Shown here one piece after another: positions 1 through 7,977 of a DNA stretch of 64,000 bases. The translations under genes and the position numbers were made by a program. This DNA comes from a virus: positions 1-64,000 of the IMG/VR virus record IMGVR_UViG_3300032050_000080; one strand, written 5' to 3'. Numbering within the stretch: position 1 is the stretch's first letter; each line of letters begins with the position of its first letter. Under the pieces are notes generated by a model that did no database searches, was not told the DNA's origin, and was given only the letters and a program-made list of their open reading frames with translations.

Positions 1-200
1 AGTGGAACTACTTCTTCTCTAGTATACCAAGATTCCTTACCTTTGTTGTTCTTTATAGAAAAATGTTCTTTTCCTTCTATATCAAACAAAGATTTCATAT
101 TTGAAAAATCATATCTATAAAATCTTTGTTTGATATCATAGACTTTTCCCATAGTAAGTGGAATCTGATCCATATGGTTGTTTATACAAATAACTTTCAT
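1..200 (-). CDS. Small SH3-like protein, truncated by window edge
   Basis: The N-terminus MKVICINNHMDQIPLTMGKVYDI belongs to the MKxICI...LTxGKxY family seen repeatedly in this window, a small beta-rich (probably SH3-like) fold. The reading frame runs off the left edge, so the C-terminal tail cannot be seen. The start overlaps the stop of a short upstream frame. Function unknown. Confidence 0.75.
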   Translation of the reverse strand, partial: MKVICINNHMDQIPLTMGKVYDIKQRFYRYDFSNMKSLFDIEGKEHFSIKNNKGKESWYTREEVVP

Positions 201-253
201 TCTTCCTTTTTTGAATCAATATGTCTCACTTTATAGATGAATATCTTTTTCAT
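197..253 (-). CDS. Possible 18-residue peptide (MKKIFIYKVRHIDSKKEE)
   Basis: The ATG overlaps the stop of the gene at 250-471 and its stop overlaps the ATG of the gene at 1-200, the same ATGA coupling used by the real genes here. It may be a genuine micro-ORF or only a translational bridge. No known family. Confidence 0.3.
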   Translation of the reverse strand: MKKIFIYKVRHIDSKKEE

Positions 254-471
254 ATTCCTATCTCTTTTAGCCTTTTCTCTCTCCATTCATCTATCGGCAT
301 CACCGTGATCTTGCTGTACCAGTATGTGTTTCCCTCGTCGTCCTGTATTAGGTAGATCGGCTCTTCGGTGTTGTTGTCTTTCCCCTGTTCCAGCACGTCG
401 TAGGCCTTTCCTGGGGTGAGGTCCCATTTGCAGTATCCAGGGTGGGATTTTCTTATGCAGATTGCTTTCAT
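250..471 (-). CDS. SH3-like small protein with C-terminal tag, anomalously GC-rich
   Basis: 73 residues starting MKAICIRKSHPGYCKW, with LTPGKAYDV and a YWYSK strand, ending in the tail WREKRLKEIGI. It is a close paralogue of the next gene upstream in protein layout. Its DNA is roughly half G+C by eye, while its neighbours are about a quarter to a third, which suggests recent transfer from a relative with different composition. The start overlaps the stop of the upstream gene. Function unknown. Confidence 0.85.
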   Translation of the reverse strand: MKAICIRKSHPGYCKWDLTPGKAYDVLEQGKDNNTEEPIYLIQDDEGNTYWYSKITVMPIDEWREKRLKEIGI

Positions 472-692
472 ATTCCTAATTCATTTAATTGTTTCTCTCT
501 CCATTCATCTAATGGAATTATAACTCTTCTCGTATAGTATGATCCATATCCAGCATCGTTAATAATAAAGAATCTCATTTTATCATCCGGGAATTTTATT
601 TCTTTAGCTTTTTTAACGACATTATAGATCTTACCTAAAGTTAGTTCCATATAAGTATCACCGACGTATTCGTTTATACAAATAGCTTTCAT
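468..692 (-). CDS. SH3-like small protein with C-terminal tag
   Basis: 74 residues, MKAICINEYVGDTYMELTLGK at the start and WREKQLNELGI at the end. Same family as its downstream neighbour but with AT-rich codons normal for the region. The stop overlaps the next start (ATGA). Function unknown; the conserved core (LT-G-K-Y, then N/D-D-x-G) suggests a small five-stranded barrel. Confidence 0.85.
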   Translation of the reverse strand: MKAICINEYVGDTYMELTLGKIYNVVKKAKEIKFPDDKMRFFIINDAGYGSYYTRRVIIPLDEWREKQLNELGI

Positions 693-697
693 ATGAT

Positions 698-970
698 TTA
701 CTTTATAAATTCTTCAAAAATCTCGTCAATAGTTTTACCTTTTAAATTTTTAAGGTTGTCACCTAAGTATAAACCAAATTGTTTCATATCTTCTTCGGTG
801 TACATTTTTTCTGATTGCCATTTAGCACCAGCTTTGAAAGCATTTCTAACATCTTTATTATAATCTTCGGTGCTACCATAATCTCCTTCATATAGATCTG
901 GTGGATATAATTTAAGAGCAACTCCTTCTAAATTTTCATTACTTTCGTTATATCTGTGTAAATATTTCAT
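698..970 (-). CDS. N-tagged small protein (MKYLHRYNES)
   Basis: About 90 residues. I chose the second ATG because MKYLHRYNESNE then matches the shared N-terminal tag. The rest includes FKAGAKWQSEKMYTEEDMKQF, a motif common in small phage proteins that follow a KAGAKWQ..MYSEEDM pattern and have no assigned function. No C-terminal tag. Confidence 0.8.
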   Translation of the reverse strand: MKYLHRYNESNENLEGVALKLYPPDLYEGDYGSTEDYNKDVRNAFKAGAKWQSEKMYTEEDMKQFGLYLGDNLKNLKGKTIDEIFEEFIK

Positions 971-986
971 AATCATTATTTATTTT

Positions 987-1247
987 TTAGTAATACTTAT
1001 CGTAATTATCATCAATTGTTGAATTAAGAAACTCTAAAGCTTTCTCTTTTGAGACAGTTCCTCTAAGAGAACCAATATACTTCAGTTCACCACCTTGTGT
1101 CTTTATATCCACTCTAACGAAATAACCTCCAGGTTTAGTATCCATTGTCAATACTGCTTCTGGATATTTTTTTCTTAATTCACTTAATGAAAGCAACTCT
1201 TTATGAGATTGCTCTTTTAGCATCTTAAAATTTTTAATATACTTCAT
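987..1247 (-). CDS. N-tagged small protein (MKYIKNFKMLKEQ)
   Basis: 86 residues beginning MKYIKNFKMLKEQSHKE, a member of the N-terminal tag set. The body has a short alpha/beta pattern ending EKALEFLNSTIDDNYDKYY. A TATATATTAAAA element (read on the minus strand as TTTTAATATATA) lies just upstream of the start, as for other N-tagged genes. Function unknown. Confidence 0.8.
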   Translation of the reverse strand: MKYIKNFKMLKEQSHKELLSLSELRKKYPEAVLTMDTKPGGYFVRVDIKTQGGELKYIGSLRGTVSKEKALEFLNSTIDDNYDKYY

Positions 1248-1268
1248 TAGTTATATATTAAAATTCTT

Positions 1269-1415
1269 TTAATCATTTATAAAAATCTTTAATTTTCTTC
1301 TAAGAGAATCTTTATACTTTTTAGGTGTCATTAAATATATAAATGATACAAAAATTATACAAAAAAACCAAAAAGATATGACGATTAAGTATAATAGGTT
1401 ATTAAATATTTTCAT
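1269..1415 (-). CDS. 48-residue single-span membrane protein
   Basis: Begins MKIFNNLLYLIVISFWFF; residues about 7-30 form one hydrophobic segment followed by a basic tail (KKYKDSLRRKLK). The start overlaps the stop of the upstream gene (ATGA), supporting translation. Function unknown. Confidence 0.6.
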   Translation of the reverse strand: MKIFNNLLYLIVISFWFFCIIFVSFIYLMTPKKYKDSLRRKLKIFIND

Positions 1416-1630
1416 CTTTTAAGTATATTCTCTATCTTTTTATCTCGTTCTTCTTGTTTGTGTAAATAATCAAAATAATCATATTTACTTTTAAACCCGT
1501 GTTTTCTTAAAACCTGAGTTTCATGTGAACGGAACTCGGTGTAACCACGAGTTGATTTCTCACCTAAATTTTTACAAATGTATTGATAGTCGTCGTAATC
1601 ATCATACATTTTATCTAGTCCACTTCCCAT
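1412..1630 (-). CDS. Small acidic/aromatic protein with C-terminal tag
   Basis: 72 residues, MGSGLDKMYDDYDDYQYI at the start and ERDKKIENILKR at the end, a variant of the shared C-terminal tail. The stop overlaps the start of a small membrane protein. No recognised domain. Confidence 0.75.
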   Translation of the reverse strand: MGSGLDKMYDDYDDYQYICKNLGEKSTRGYTEFRSHETQVLRKHGFKSKYDYFDYLHKQEERDKKIENILKR

Positions 1631-1640
1631 TATTTTATAT

Positions 1641-2090
1641 TTATTCTATTCCTAATTCTGATAATTTTCTATCTCTGATCTTTTTCTGATCAACAACTAT
1701 CTCTACTATTCTCTTATCTATCCACTTCTCTTTCATAAAGTTAATTATACTAGGTCTGTTATTAGGATCTCTTGGATAAAGATCAAATGAAGAGAAATCA
1801 GTAGCAGTAACCTTAACACTATCTTTTGATACTTCTAAGATGGTTACCTCATAAGTTACTTTATATTCTATTTTAACAGGATCTCTTTTCGGGTTGGTGT
1901 TTACAATCCCATAGTCCTTTATTATCCCAGTATCACCAGGCATTATATCAAATATCTCTTTTTCTTTTACAACTACCTTTTTAGCAGAATCTAATTCTGT
2001 TCTGAGTGTAGTGTTTTTATCAAGGAGGTTTGATATGGTTATAGCAGAGATTACCAGTGCTATAGACAAACATATAATAACTATTAACAT
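1641..2090 (-). CDS. Membrane-anchored protein with C-terminal tag
   Basis: 149 residues. Residues 1-20 are one hydrophobic span, then a heptad-like stretch (LDKNTTLRTELDSAKK), a beta-rich domain and the tail IRDRKLSELGIE. It resembles 40718-41137 in layout (N-terminal span, short coil, beta domain with RDPNNR/RDKSNR followed by I-I/D-F-M/L, tagged end), so the two are probably paralogues. The tail would face the cytoplasm if the span is a simple anchor. Confidence 0.8.
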   Translation of the reverse strand: MLIVIICLSIALVISAITISNLLDKNTTLRTELDSAKKVVVKEKEIFDIMPGDTGIIKDYGIVNTNPKRDPVKIEYKVTYEVTILEVSKDSVKVTATDFSSFDLYPRDPNNRPSIINFMKEKWIDKRIVEIVVDQKKIRDRKLSELGIE

Positions 2091-2299
2091 ATTCCTAATT
2101 CATTTAGTTTTTCTTCTCTAATTTGTTGTATGGTTTTAAAAAAATCTTGACTTATAGTAATCCAACGATGTTTATCATCACATATTATATATTTACCATT
2201 CTTAAATTGTTCAGTAAATACTTTGGGGTCGGCAATTCTATACCACTTACCAACTGTTATAGAACTAACATCATCATTATTAATACAAAGTACTTTCAT
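2084..2299 (-). CDS. SH3-like small protein with C-terminal tag
   Basis: 71 residues, MKVLCINNDDVSSITVGKWY to REEKLNELGIC. Member of the MKxICI family. The stop overlaps the start of the downstream membrane protein, and its start overlaps the upstream stop. Function unknown. Confidence 0.82.
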   Translation of the reverse strand: MKVLCINNDDVSSITVGKWYRIADPKVFTEQFKNGKYIICDDKHRWITISQDFFKTIQQIREEKLNELGIC

Positions 2300-2666
2300 A
2301 TCTAATATGATTTGTATATAATATTCCTTCTAAACTCCTAAGAGCTTTAATACTTAATAAGTATTTTAAGTCAGACTTCAATCTATAACATTCTTCTTTA
2401 TGTGATATTTCTATGGTTTCTAAGATGGGTTTATTATGATAATTATAGAAATCATCATTAGATTTAATATCTATATTTAAAACATCTCCTTTAAAGTAGA
2501 TATTAGTTATAATGAATGGCATAACCGGATTACTGAATAAGTAAAGATTAGGTTTATAACCCATTAAATCATCTCCACTTATTTTTAATTTATTGTTTCT
2601 ATCTAAATAGCTTAGAATTCTTTCTATCATTTCTAACTTTAGATTCTTGGTTTTTAAGACATTCAT
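2280..2666 (-). CDS. Hypothetical protein
   Basis: 128 residues, no tag at either end (ends YESTLY). It overlaps the next gene by 20 bases and the previous by 4, typical of this train. Mixed alpha/beta with no motif I recognise. Confidence 0.75.
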   Translation of the reverse strand: MNVLKTKNLKLEMIERILSYLDRNNKLKISGDDLMGYKPNLYLFSNPVMPFIITNIYFKGDVLNIDIKSNDDFYNYHNKPILETIEISHKEECYRLKSDLKYLLSIKALRSLEGILYTNHIRYESTLY

Positions 2667-3007
2667 GATAATAATTGATTTAATTTTTCTTCTCTAAAAA
2701 AGGCTTTAATCTTTTCTTTATTAATTCTTAATGAATCTCCAGGTGCGAGTTTAGAATCTGGTGTAGTCCAAGTTAGTTTACCATCATGGGTATACCAGAA
2801 GTAATCAGCAAGAGGTTCTCTTTTAAGAACATCATATATTTCTTCTAATGCTCCTTTAACTATATCATCTTCTAATTCTTTCTGAGTGCTTTGAGGCATT
2901 TTATTAAATGAATGTGTTATTTTATCCCAATACTTAATTGATTTTGGATAATTACTATCAATTACCCAATCAAAAAATGGTGTGTTAAAACAATCTTCTA
3001 AACTCAT
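2663..3007 (-). CDS. Hypothetical protein with C-terminal tag
   Basis: 114 residues ending FFREEKLNQLLS. The body contains ADYFWYTHDGKLTWTTPDSK, aromatic beta strands. ATGA overlap on both sides. Function unknown. Confidence 0.8.
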   Translation of the reverse strand: MSLEDCFNTPFFDWVIDSNYPKSIKYWDKITHSFNKMPQSTQKELEDDIVKGALEEIYDVLKREPLADYFWYTHDGKLTWTTPDSKLAPGDSLRINKEKIKAFFREEKLNQLLS

Positions 3008-3399
3008 AATATCGTCCTTAATAATTGATCTCTCTTATCTTCTAAGCTCTTACTAAACCAAATGGTTTTTCTATAAGCCACTAATAGTTCTTTCCAATTT
3101 GGCATTTTATCCCAAACACCATACACATCCATAGAATCATCCCATAGAATTATATTTTGTATCTCTGGTTTATCTTCGAGTTTCCATGCCCAATAACCAA
3201 CCTCTTTAGCTGTTATCATTAGTTTCTCACCAATTACTTTAATACCAGTTGCTTTGAAGTCATAATTATCATTACCAACTCTTACTTTAAAGTAATCGCC
3301 TTTCTTAACATTCTCTGTGGTTTCGAATTCAATATAAACACCACCAGATATTTTTTCTCTTCTGTTTGATGCCACTAATTCTGCTGTCAGTACTTTCAT
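3004..3399 (-). CDS. Beta-rich protein with C-terminal tag variant
   Basis: Start taken at MKVLTAELVAS, because the longer frame would overlap the upstream gene by 65 bases. About 131 residues. GDYFKVRVGNDNYDFKATGIKVIG looks like an SH3/OB-like strand set; the end KRDQLLRTIL is a divergent form of the common tail. Function unknown. Confidence 0.75.
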   Translation of the reverse strand: MKVLTAELVASNRREKISGGVYIEFETTENVKKGDYFKVRVGNDNYDFKATGIKVIGEKLMITAKEVGYWAWKLEDKPEIQNIILWDDSMDVYGVWDKMPNWKELLVAYRKTIWFSKSLEDKRDQLLRTIL

Positions 3400-3403
3400 A
3401 TTC

Positions 3404-3856
3404 TTAGTATTCAAATCTTTTATCACAATCAAGTAATTGCTCAAACTCTTCTTCAGGAAGATAATCAAACTCTCCTATAACAGTATTAACAAAATAAGAT
3501 GCTCTTGAGTAATTGGAGTAGTTGTCTAATACTTCGGATAGGATCTTACCAATTTCTTTTAAAGGTTTGTTTTTTAGAAATTTTATGATATCATTCATGT
3601 TCATTACTTCATGTGGTCCTTTATCATCATAACTGTAAGTGCCGAACTTTTGAATTGCTTTATCTATCTTATCAATAAGTAAAGAAGCATCTTCACTGAT
3701 ATTAGATGTTTGATTTTCTTTTAGTTTTTCTAAATACTCAGTTTCTAATCTAAGATAGGATTGTAATACTGCTTTAAGTGTAGGCATATTAATACCACCT
3801 CTTTGGTCATAAAGTTCTATCTTATCGATAAGTTGTTGCATTGGTGTTTTTTCCAT
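3404..3856 (-). CDS. Helical hypothetical protein (MQQLID start)
   Basis: 150 residues, N-terminus MEKTPMQQLIDKIE, an opening common to short helical proteins of Bacteroidetes phages. Mostly helical throughout, no tag. It starts a new transcription segment: a TATTATATTTGTTA box lies just upstream on the minus strand. Function unknown. Confidence 0.8.
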   Translation of the reverse strand: MEKTPMQQLIDKIELYDQRGGINMPTLKAVLQSYLRLETEYLEKLKENQTSNISEDASLLIDKIDKAIQKFGTYSYDDKGPHEVMNMNDIIKFLKNKPLKEIGKILSEVLDNYSNYSRASYFVNTVIGEFDYLPEEEFEQLLDCDKRFEY

Positions 3857-3890
3857 ATTCTTTAGATTTTATAACAAATATAATAATTTT

Positions 3891-4121
3891 CTAGGATATT
3901 CCCAATTCTTTTATTCTAATTTCTCTCCATTTTTCTAGTGGCATTAAAACATCCTTGTAATACCATCTTTGTATACCAGCATCATTTGTTACGACCCATG
4001 CTCCTTTATCTTTATCAAATAAATAACCGTTTTTATTTGAATCAACATTATATATTTTACCTGGTGTTAGTTTTACTTTACGTCCAGCTAAGTCATAATC
4101 ATCTATACAAATAACTTTCAT
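3891..4121 (-). CDS. SH3-like small protein with C-terminal tag
   Basis: 76 residues, MKVICIDDYDLAGRKVKLTPG to WREIRIKELGIS; NDAG and W-YY strand as in the other MKxICI proteins. Start overlaps the upstream stop. Function unknown. Confidence 0.85.
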   Translation of the reverse strand: MKVICIDDYDLAGRKVKLTPGKIYNVDSNKNGYLFDKDKGAWVVTNDAGIQRWYYKDVLMPLEKWREIRIKELGIS

Positions 4122-4399
4122 TCTAATATCTTATTAAGTTTTTCATCTCTAAACATGGTATGGTTTATGAATAGTTCTTTCATAAACATACCGATATAAT
4201 TATCATAAATATCAACACCATCAACTTTAAATCCTGTTGGTTCTGGTATAACTAATTCAGATGGTGTTGATTTACCTTCACCAAATATTCTATATACTTT
4301 ATTCATAAACTCTTCACCAACATACCATTTACCTTCTTCTACAAGAATGTTTTCTGTTCCTGATAATATAAAAGTTTTTATACAGAATATTTTTTCCAT
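4118..4399 (-). CDS. Small beta-rich protein with C-terminal tag
   Basis: 93 residues, starts MEKIFCIKTFILSGTENILV and ends FRDEKLNKILE. A longer, divergent relative of the MKxICI family. Start overlaps the stop of the upstream gene by one base. Confidence 0.82.
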   Translation of the reverse strand: MEKIFCIKTFILSGTENILVEEGKWYVGEEFMNKVYRIFGEGKSTPSELVIPEPTGFKVDGVDIYDNYIGMFMKELFINHTMFRDEKLNKILE

Positions 4400-5112
4400 T
4401 AGTGTTTGTGATTTATTACTTTAGTTTCTCCTTTTTGAACGTGTTCGCGTTCGTTAAGTATTCTTTTTATTTTTAGATTTCCTCTTCCTTGATTTATAAA
4501 CAAACTTCTTTTATACATCTTTAAAAGTCTTTCAGTAGAGAGTTTATCAAGTTTTTTATCAATTGAAATATTAGTAAGATCTTCTTTTTTTCGTTTACGT
4601 AAACAAACACCATCTACATATCTATGTTCGGTATCTCCTACTTTAACACTCCATAGTTGGTTACCACCAAGATATTGGTGTTTGAATGTTATAATACCAT
4701 AGTGTCCATTGTAGTGTACTGGGTCTCCTATTTCAAAAGACTTTGAATATTCTTTCTTTGCTTCAATAACTTGACGATAATCAAACTTATATTGTTTAGT
4801 TGGAGTTCTAAGTTCTTCTAATCGTTTTTGTTGTTCTTGTGTATAGATAATACTTTCTACATCAAATGATGGTAGTTCTTCTCTATCTGTTTTTAAGATG
4901 AAGTCTATAAGACTATCACGAACTTCAGCTTTTATATCAAGCATTTCACACTCAATAGTAAATTGTGGTTTGTTATTATAATACTCTAAACTTATGTAAG
5001 TAATATCATAATATTTATCATCTTTAACTTTACTTTTCTCGATAGAAATCAATCTCCAAAAGTCTTTTATATTGGATCTAATTTTATTTAGAATATTTTC
5101 ATTATGTTCCAT
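4399..5112 (-). CDS. Hypothetical protein with internal KOW/SH3-like segment
   Basis: 237 residues without either tag. Residues about 145-175 (GDPVHYNGHYGIITFK.. then LWSVKVG) look like an SH3/KOW barrel; the C-terminal third is basic and helical (LLKMYKRSLFINQGRGNLKIKR). Possibly nucleic-acid or protein binding, but no family is recognised. Confidence 0.75.
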   Translation of the reverse strand: MEHNENILNKIRSNIKDFWRLISIEKSKVKDDKYYDITYISLEYYNNKPQFTIECEMLDIKAEVRDSLIDFILKTDREELPSFDVESIIYTQEQQKRLEELRTPTKQYKFDYRQVIEAKKEYSKSFEIGDPVHYNGHYGIITFKHQYLGGNQLWSVKVGDTEHRYVDGVCLRKRKKEDLTNISIDKKLDKLSTERLLKMYKRSLFINQGRGNLKIKRILNEREHVQKGETKVINHKH

Positions 5113-5123
5113 GTGACAATATA

Positions 5124-5417
5124 TTATATTCCTAATTGATTTAATTTTATGTCTCTTATTTTCTCTTTTATGATATTTGTTATTATTTGGATATTACCAC
5201 ATAATTCTAAATCATAATAGGACTTATTAATTTCAAATGGGTGTTCAATAACCTTTATATTATAATAAGTAAGATCTTTTGTGTGTAGTTTCTTATGAAT
5301 TAATTTTATATAATTACTTCTACGAACAGTTATAAATTCATCAATCCAACTCATGTATGATGTTTGTTGTTTATGAATTAAACTCAATGATTCCCAATAC
5401 CATTTTTTATCTTCCAT
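5124..5417 (-). CDS. Small protein with C-terminal tag
   Basis: 97 residues ending EKIRDIKLNQLGI. The body is aromatic and beta-rich (YYDLELCGNIQII). Function unknown. Confidence 0.8.
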   Translation of the reverse strand: MEDKKWYWESLSLIHKQQTSYMSWIDEFITVRRSNYIKLIHKKLHTKDLTYYNIKVIEHPFEINKSYYDLELCGNIQIITNIIKEKIRDIKLNQLGI

Positions 5418-5439
5418 TAGTATTATGAAGTATATCTAT

Positions 5440-5781
5440 TTAATTAAATGAATAGATGAAACTTTCTTCGAAGTCATAGTTGTTAGCCATTTCTCTTAAT
5501 TTATCAACTGTAATAGAATTATAAAAATCTTCACCTCTACCTACTACATCATAAACTAAATCACCCCAACTATCATCACCAACACTGATACCTGGTCCGC
5601 CATCATGTCCTAACCAAGCTGATTCATATTTTTTGAATAGAATGTTTGCTTTCTCATTTACAAATTCTTCTATTTCTCTTTGGTTATCTAAACCAGATAA
5701 TTCATTTTGAATTCTTTCATAATCATGATCTGATTTCCATTTAAGACCTTCGATTACTTTCCAAATTTCTTTCTCACTCAT
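5440..5781 (-). CDS. Hypothetical acidic protein
   Basis: 113 residues, helical, with a GHDGGPGISVGDDSWGD loop. No tag. Standalone gene with short gaps on both sides. Function unknown. Confidence 0.75.
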   Translation of the reverse strand: MSEKEIWKVIEGLKWKSDHDYERIQNELSGLDNQREIEEFVNEKANILFKKYESAWLGHDGGPGISVGDDSWGDLVYDVVGRGEDFYNSITVDKLREMANNYDFEESFIYSFN

Positions 5782-5819
5782 ATCTTATAATATTATTATT
5801 ACAAATATACTAAAAAATA

Positions 5820-6245
5820 TTATATACCAAGTGAATTAATTTTATAATCTCTATCAAACTCTTTTACAATTCTTTTAAAGTCGTCTGTTAATCTAAATGC
5901 TTCATCATCTATTAAACATTGGTTTAGGAATATGTCTTTATTTAATTCCATTTCAGTTACAATCACTTCATCAAAATCTTTAATCTTATCATACTTATTT
6001 AATAAGGTTTGATATTGATAAGATTCTTTCCAGATGAATTCATCATCATAATGATCAAACCATTGATCACTTTTTGGATCCCAATTGTCAGGCTCATCTA
6101 ATATAGTTGAATAAGTTCTGTGGAATGTTCTCCATTTTTCAGCAATCTCATTTGCTTTATCTTTATCGGTGAAAAGACCAATAGTTATTAGTTGTGATCC
6201 TTCAAAATCACTATACATTATTTCTACTTGCCAAATCTTACTCAT
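5820..6245 (-). CDS. Hypothetical protein with C-terminal tag
   Basis: 141 residues starting MSKIWQVEIMYSDFEGSQLI, a small alpha/beta protein (strand, FTDKDKANEIAEKW helix), ending KEFDRDYKINSLGI. The downstream half of the next upstream gene ends with the same KEFDRD variant, pointing to duplication. Function unknown. Confidence 0.8.
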   Translation of the reverse strand: MSKIWQVEIMYSDFEGSQLITIGLFTDKDKANEIAEKWRTFHRTYSTILDEPDNWDPKSDQWFDHYDDEFIWKESYQYQTLLNKYDKIKDFDEVIVTEMELNKDIFLNQCLIDDEAFRLTDDFKRIVKEFDRDYKINSLGI

Positions 6246-6583
6246 TCAAATAATTTATTTAATTTATCGTCTCTATCAAACTCTTTATATAGATTATTCA
6301 GTTTGTCTATTTTCCATTGTTGGTCAAAAATCTGATGTATATGTGTATATAAAATACCTTTACGGAAATCTGGCTTACCACCATTTGGTATATGAGATAA
6401 TCGAAACCAACATATCTCATCACCAACTACATATCTAAAATAATAAGCATCATCATTTTTAAGTAATCTAATAGTTTTAATTTTATTAGATTGTATATCA
6501 CCAATCATCTTTTTATAAGCGTTAGATGTAGTGATATTAGCAAGAACTATATTATCTGTATCAATCCAATCTATATGTTCCAT
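6242..6583 (-). CDS. Hypothetical protein with C-terminal tag
   Basis: 113 residues ending YKEFDRDDKLNKLFE, a tail variant shared with its neighbour at 5820. The start ATG is preceded by a stop-rich gap of 12 bases. No domain recognised. Confidence 0.8.
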   Translation of the reverse strand: MEHIDWIDTDNIVLANITTSNAYKKMIGDIQSNKIKTIRLLKNDDAYYFRYVVGDEICWFRLSHIPNGGKPDFRKGILYTHIHQIFDQQWKIDKLNNLYKEFDRDDKLNKLFE

Positions 6584-6595
6584 TAGAGTATAATT

Positions 6596-7102
6596 TCAAC
6601 AATCATTATCTTCATCTATTAGTGTATCAACGTACCTTATATATGGCTCATCATTTAAAATTCTTTTATCATTTTCTGACAACGACTCTATTCCGTATAA
6701 GTTTATTTTATCTAAGATTATATCTTTTGTTATGTAGTTTTCAATATAATCATCGAAGGTAATTATCATATTTTCTTTTAAGAATCCATATATTTCCATA
6801 TCGTGTTTACCGTATAATACTTCATCGGTAATATCTTCTACTTTGGTGAAACCATCCATACCTTCGTGAATGATAGCATCCCATTTTTTAAATTCTATTG
6901 CGTATTCTTCTGGACAGAAACCTACACTTAGATATAGATCACCGTCTCTCCAATGACATACTTTACCGTCGTATCTAAGATCGAAGAAATCATAACGATT
7001 AGCAAAATCAATTAAAAAGTCTTTAGTTTCTTTTTCAAATTTATCAAGACCTATGGTAGTTTCTTCTTCAGAGAATGAAGAAATAAATCTGTATATTCTC
7101 AT
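6596..7102 (-). CDS. Protein with DUF6576-like C-terminal motif
   Basis: 168 residues. The segment DIILDKINLYGIESLSENDKRIL near residue 130 resembles the short helix-turn motif (ILDKI...G..SLt..E..fL) found at the C-terminus of many Bacteroidetes proteins (DUF6576 type). That supports a Bacteroidetes host or origin. The N-terminal body is unrecognised; no tag. Confidence 0.75.
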   Translation of the reverse strand: MRIYRFISSFSEEETTIGLDKFEKETKDFLIDFANRYDFFDLRYDGKVCHWRDGDLYLSVGFCPEEYAIEFKKWDAIIHEGMDGFTKVEDITDEVLYGKHDMEIYGFLKENMIITFDDYIENYITKDIILDKINLYGIESLSENDKRILNDEPYIRYVDTLIDEDNDC

Positions 7103-7234
7103 TTATTTTAATTCAATAGATATATTATCAGTTTCGGTACCTAACAAATTTGCTAACTTCTCTTTTAATTCCTCTATCTCATTGACATCAATCATAACAT
7201 CTTTATAAACAGAGATTGATATAAGTTCTTTCAT
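7103..7234 (-). CDS. 43-residue peptide
   Basis: Start taken at MKELISISVYKD, one base after the stop of the upstream membrane gene; the longer frame would overlap that gene fully. Ends IEELKEKLANLLGTETDNISIELK. Function unknown. Confidence 0.55.
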   Translation of the reverse strand: MKELISISVYKDVMIDVNEIEELKEKLANLLGTETDNISIELK

Positions 7235-7235
7235 T

Positions 7236-7406
7236 TTAGTTGTTGTTAGAATTTCTATTTCTTTTAATGATGTTACCAGCGAAGACAACGATGATTGCTA
7301 TCCAAAGTGGTATTAGTACGATTGACCAAGACCAGTTAATTACTCCGAATATTTTTAGGATTATTAATATAATTAATACAGGTCCTAATATAGATTTATT
7401 TTTCAT
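7236..7406 (-). CDS. 56-residue two-span membrane protein
   Basis: MKNKSILGPVLIILIILKIF then NWSWSIVLIPLWIAIIVVF, two hydrophobic spans, and a basic KRNRNSNNN tail. Small LGP-VLII...WSW-V-PLWI proteins are common in phages and of unknown role. Codon pattern and spacing support it. Confidence 0.7.
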   Translation of the reverse strand: MKNKSILGPVLIILIILKIFGVINWSWSIVLIPLWIAIIVVFAGNIIKRNRNSNNN

Positions 7407-7448
7407 ATTTATAGATTTTATTTTAGTATAAAGTTAGAAATATATTTT

Positions 7449-7682
7449 TTATATTCCTAATTCTTTAAGTTTAATTTCTCTTACTTCTGATATTGTTAAA
7501 AAATTATCAGCGTTATACTTTCTGAGCATTCCGTCTTCACATTTTACTATATAAGATGGTTCGTCTGGTTTGAATGTGATTACATCATATATGATTGGTG
7601 CTGGTTCACATTCATACCACTCACCTTTTATAAGGACTTGGGTATCTACCCAATTTACATTTATTTTGGATTGGCATTTCAT
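7449..7682 (-). CDS. Small protein with C-terminal tag
   Basis: 77 residues, aromatic beta-rich body, ends SEVREIKLKELGI. The start overlaps the upstream stop (ATGA). Function unknown. Confidence 0.82.
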   Translation of the reverse strand: MKCQSKINVNWVDTQVLIKGEWYECEPAPIIYDVITFKPDEPSYIVKCEDGMLRKYNADNFLTISEVREIKLKELGI

Positions 7683-7921
7683 AGTCCAAGTTGTTTAAGT
7701 TTTTCTTCTCTCAGTTGGTTTTTTGAAAGTGTTATCTGATTTTGGTTCACAACATAATGTTTACTTACGTCAAATGCTTTATCCGGATCTGTTGGTATTA
7801 GTCTAATTTTAGTTAGACCTTTTGATGTCTTTTCATCTAATATCTCAGTTACTTTATATAAATCATAATTATCTCCAAATAATTTGATTGATACTTCGTC
7901 ACCTACTTTGAAATCTCTCAT
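7679..7921 (-). CDS. KOW/SH3-like small protein with C-terminal tag
   Basis: 80 residues. FKVGDEVSIKLFGDNYDLYKVTEI is a typical SH3/KOW first strand pair; the end is QLREEKLKQLGL. Head-to-head with the rightward gene at 7978. Function unknown. Confidence 0.82.
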   Translation of the reverse strand: MRDFKVGDEVSIKLFGDNYDLYKVTEILDEKTSKGLTKIRLIPTDPDKAFDVSKHYVVNQNQITLSKNQLREEKLKQLGL

Positions 7922-7960
7922 AATCCAATTTCTTTATTTTTATACAAAAATAATATTCTT

Positions 7961-7972
7961 TTTTAATATATA
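7961..7972 (+). promoter_or_regulatory. Late-type promoter element TTTTAATATATA
   Basis: Located 6 bases upstream of the ATG of the N-tagged gene at 7978. The same element precedes most N-tagged genes, suggesting a phage-specific promoter analogous to the T4 late TATAAATA box. Functional role is inferred from recurrence. Confidence 0.55.
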
Positions 7973-7977
7973 CAAAT

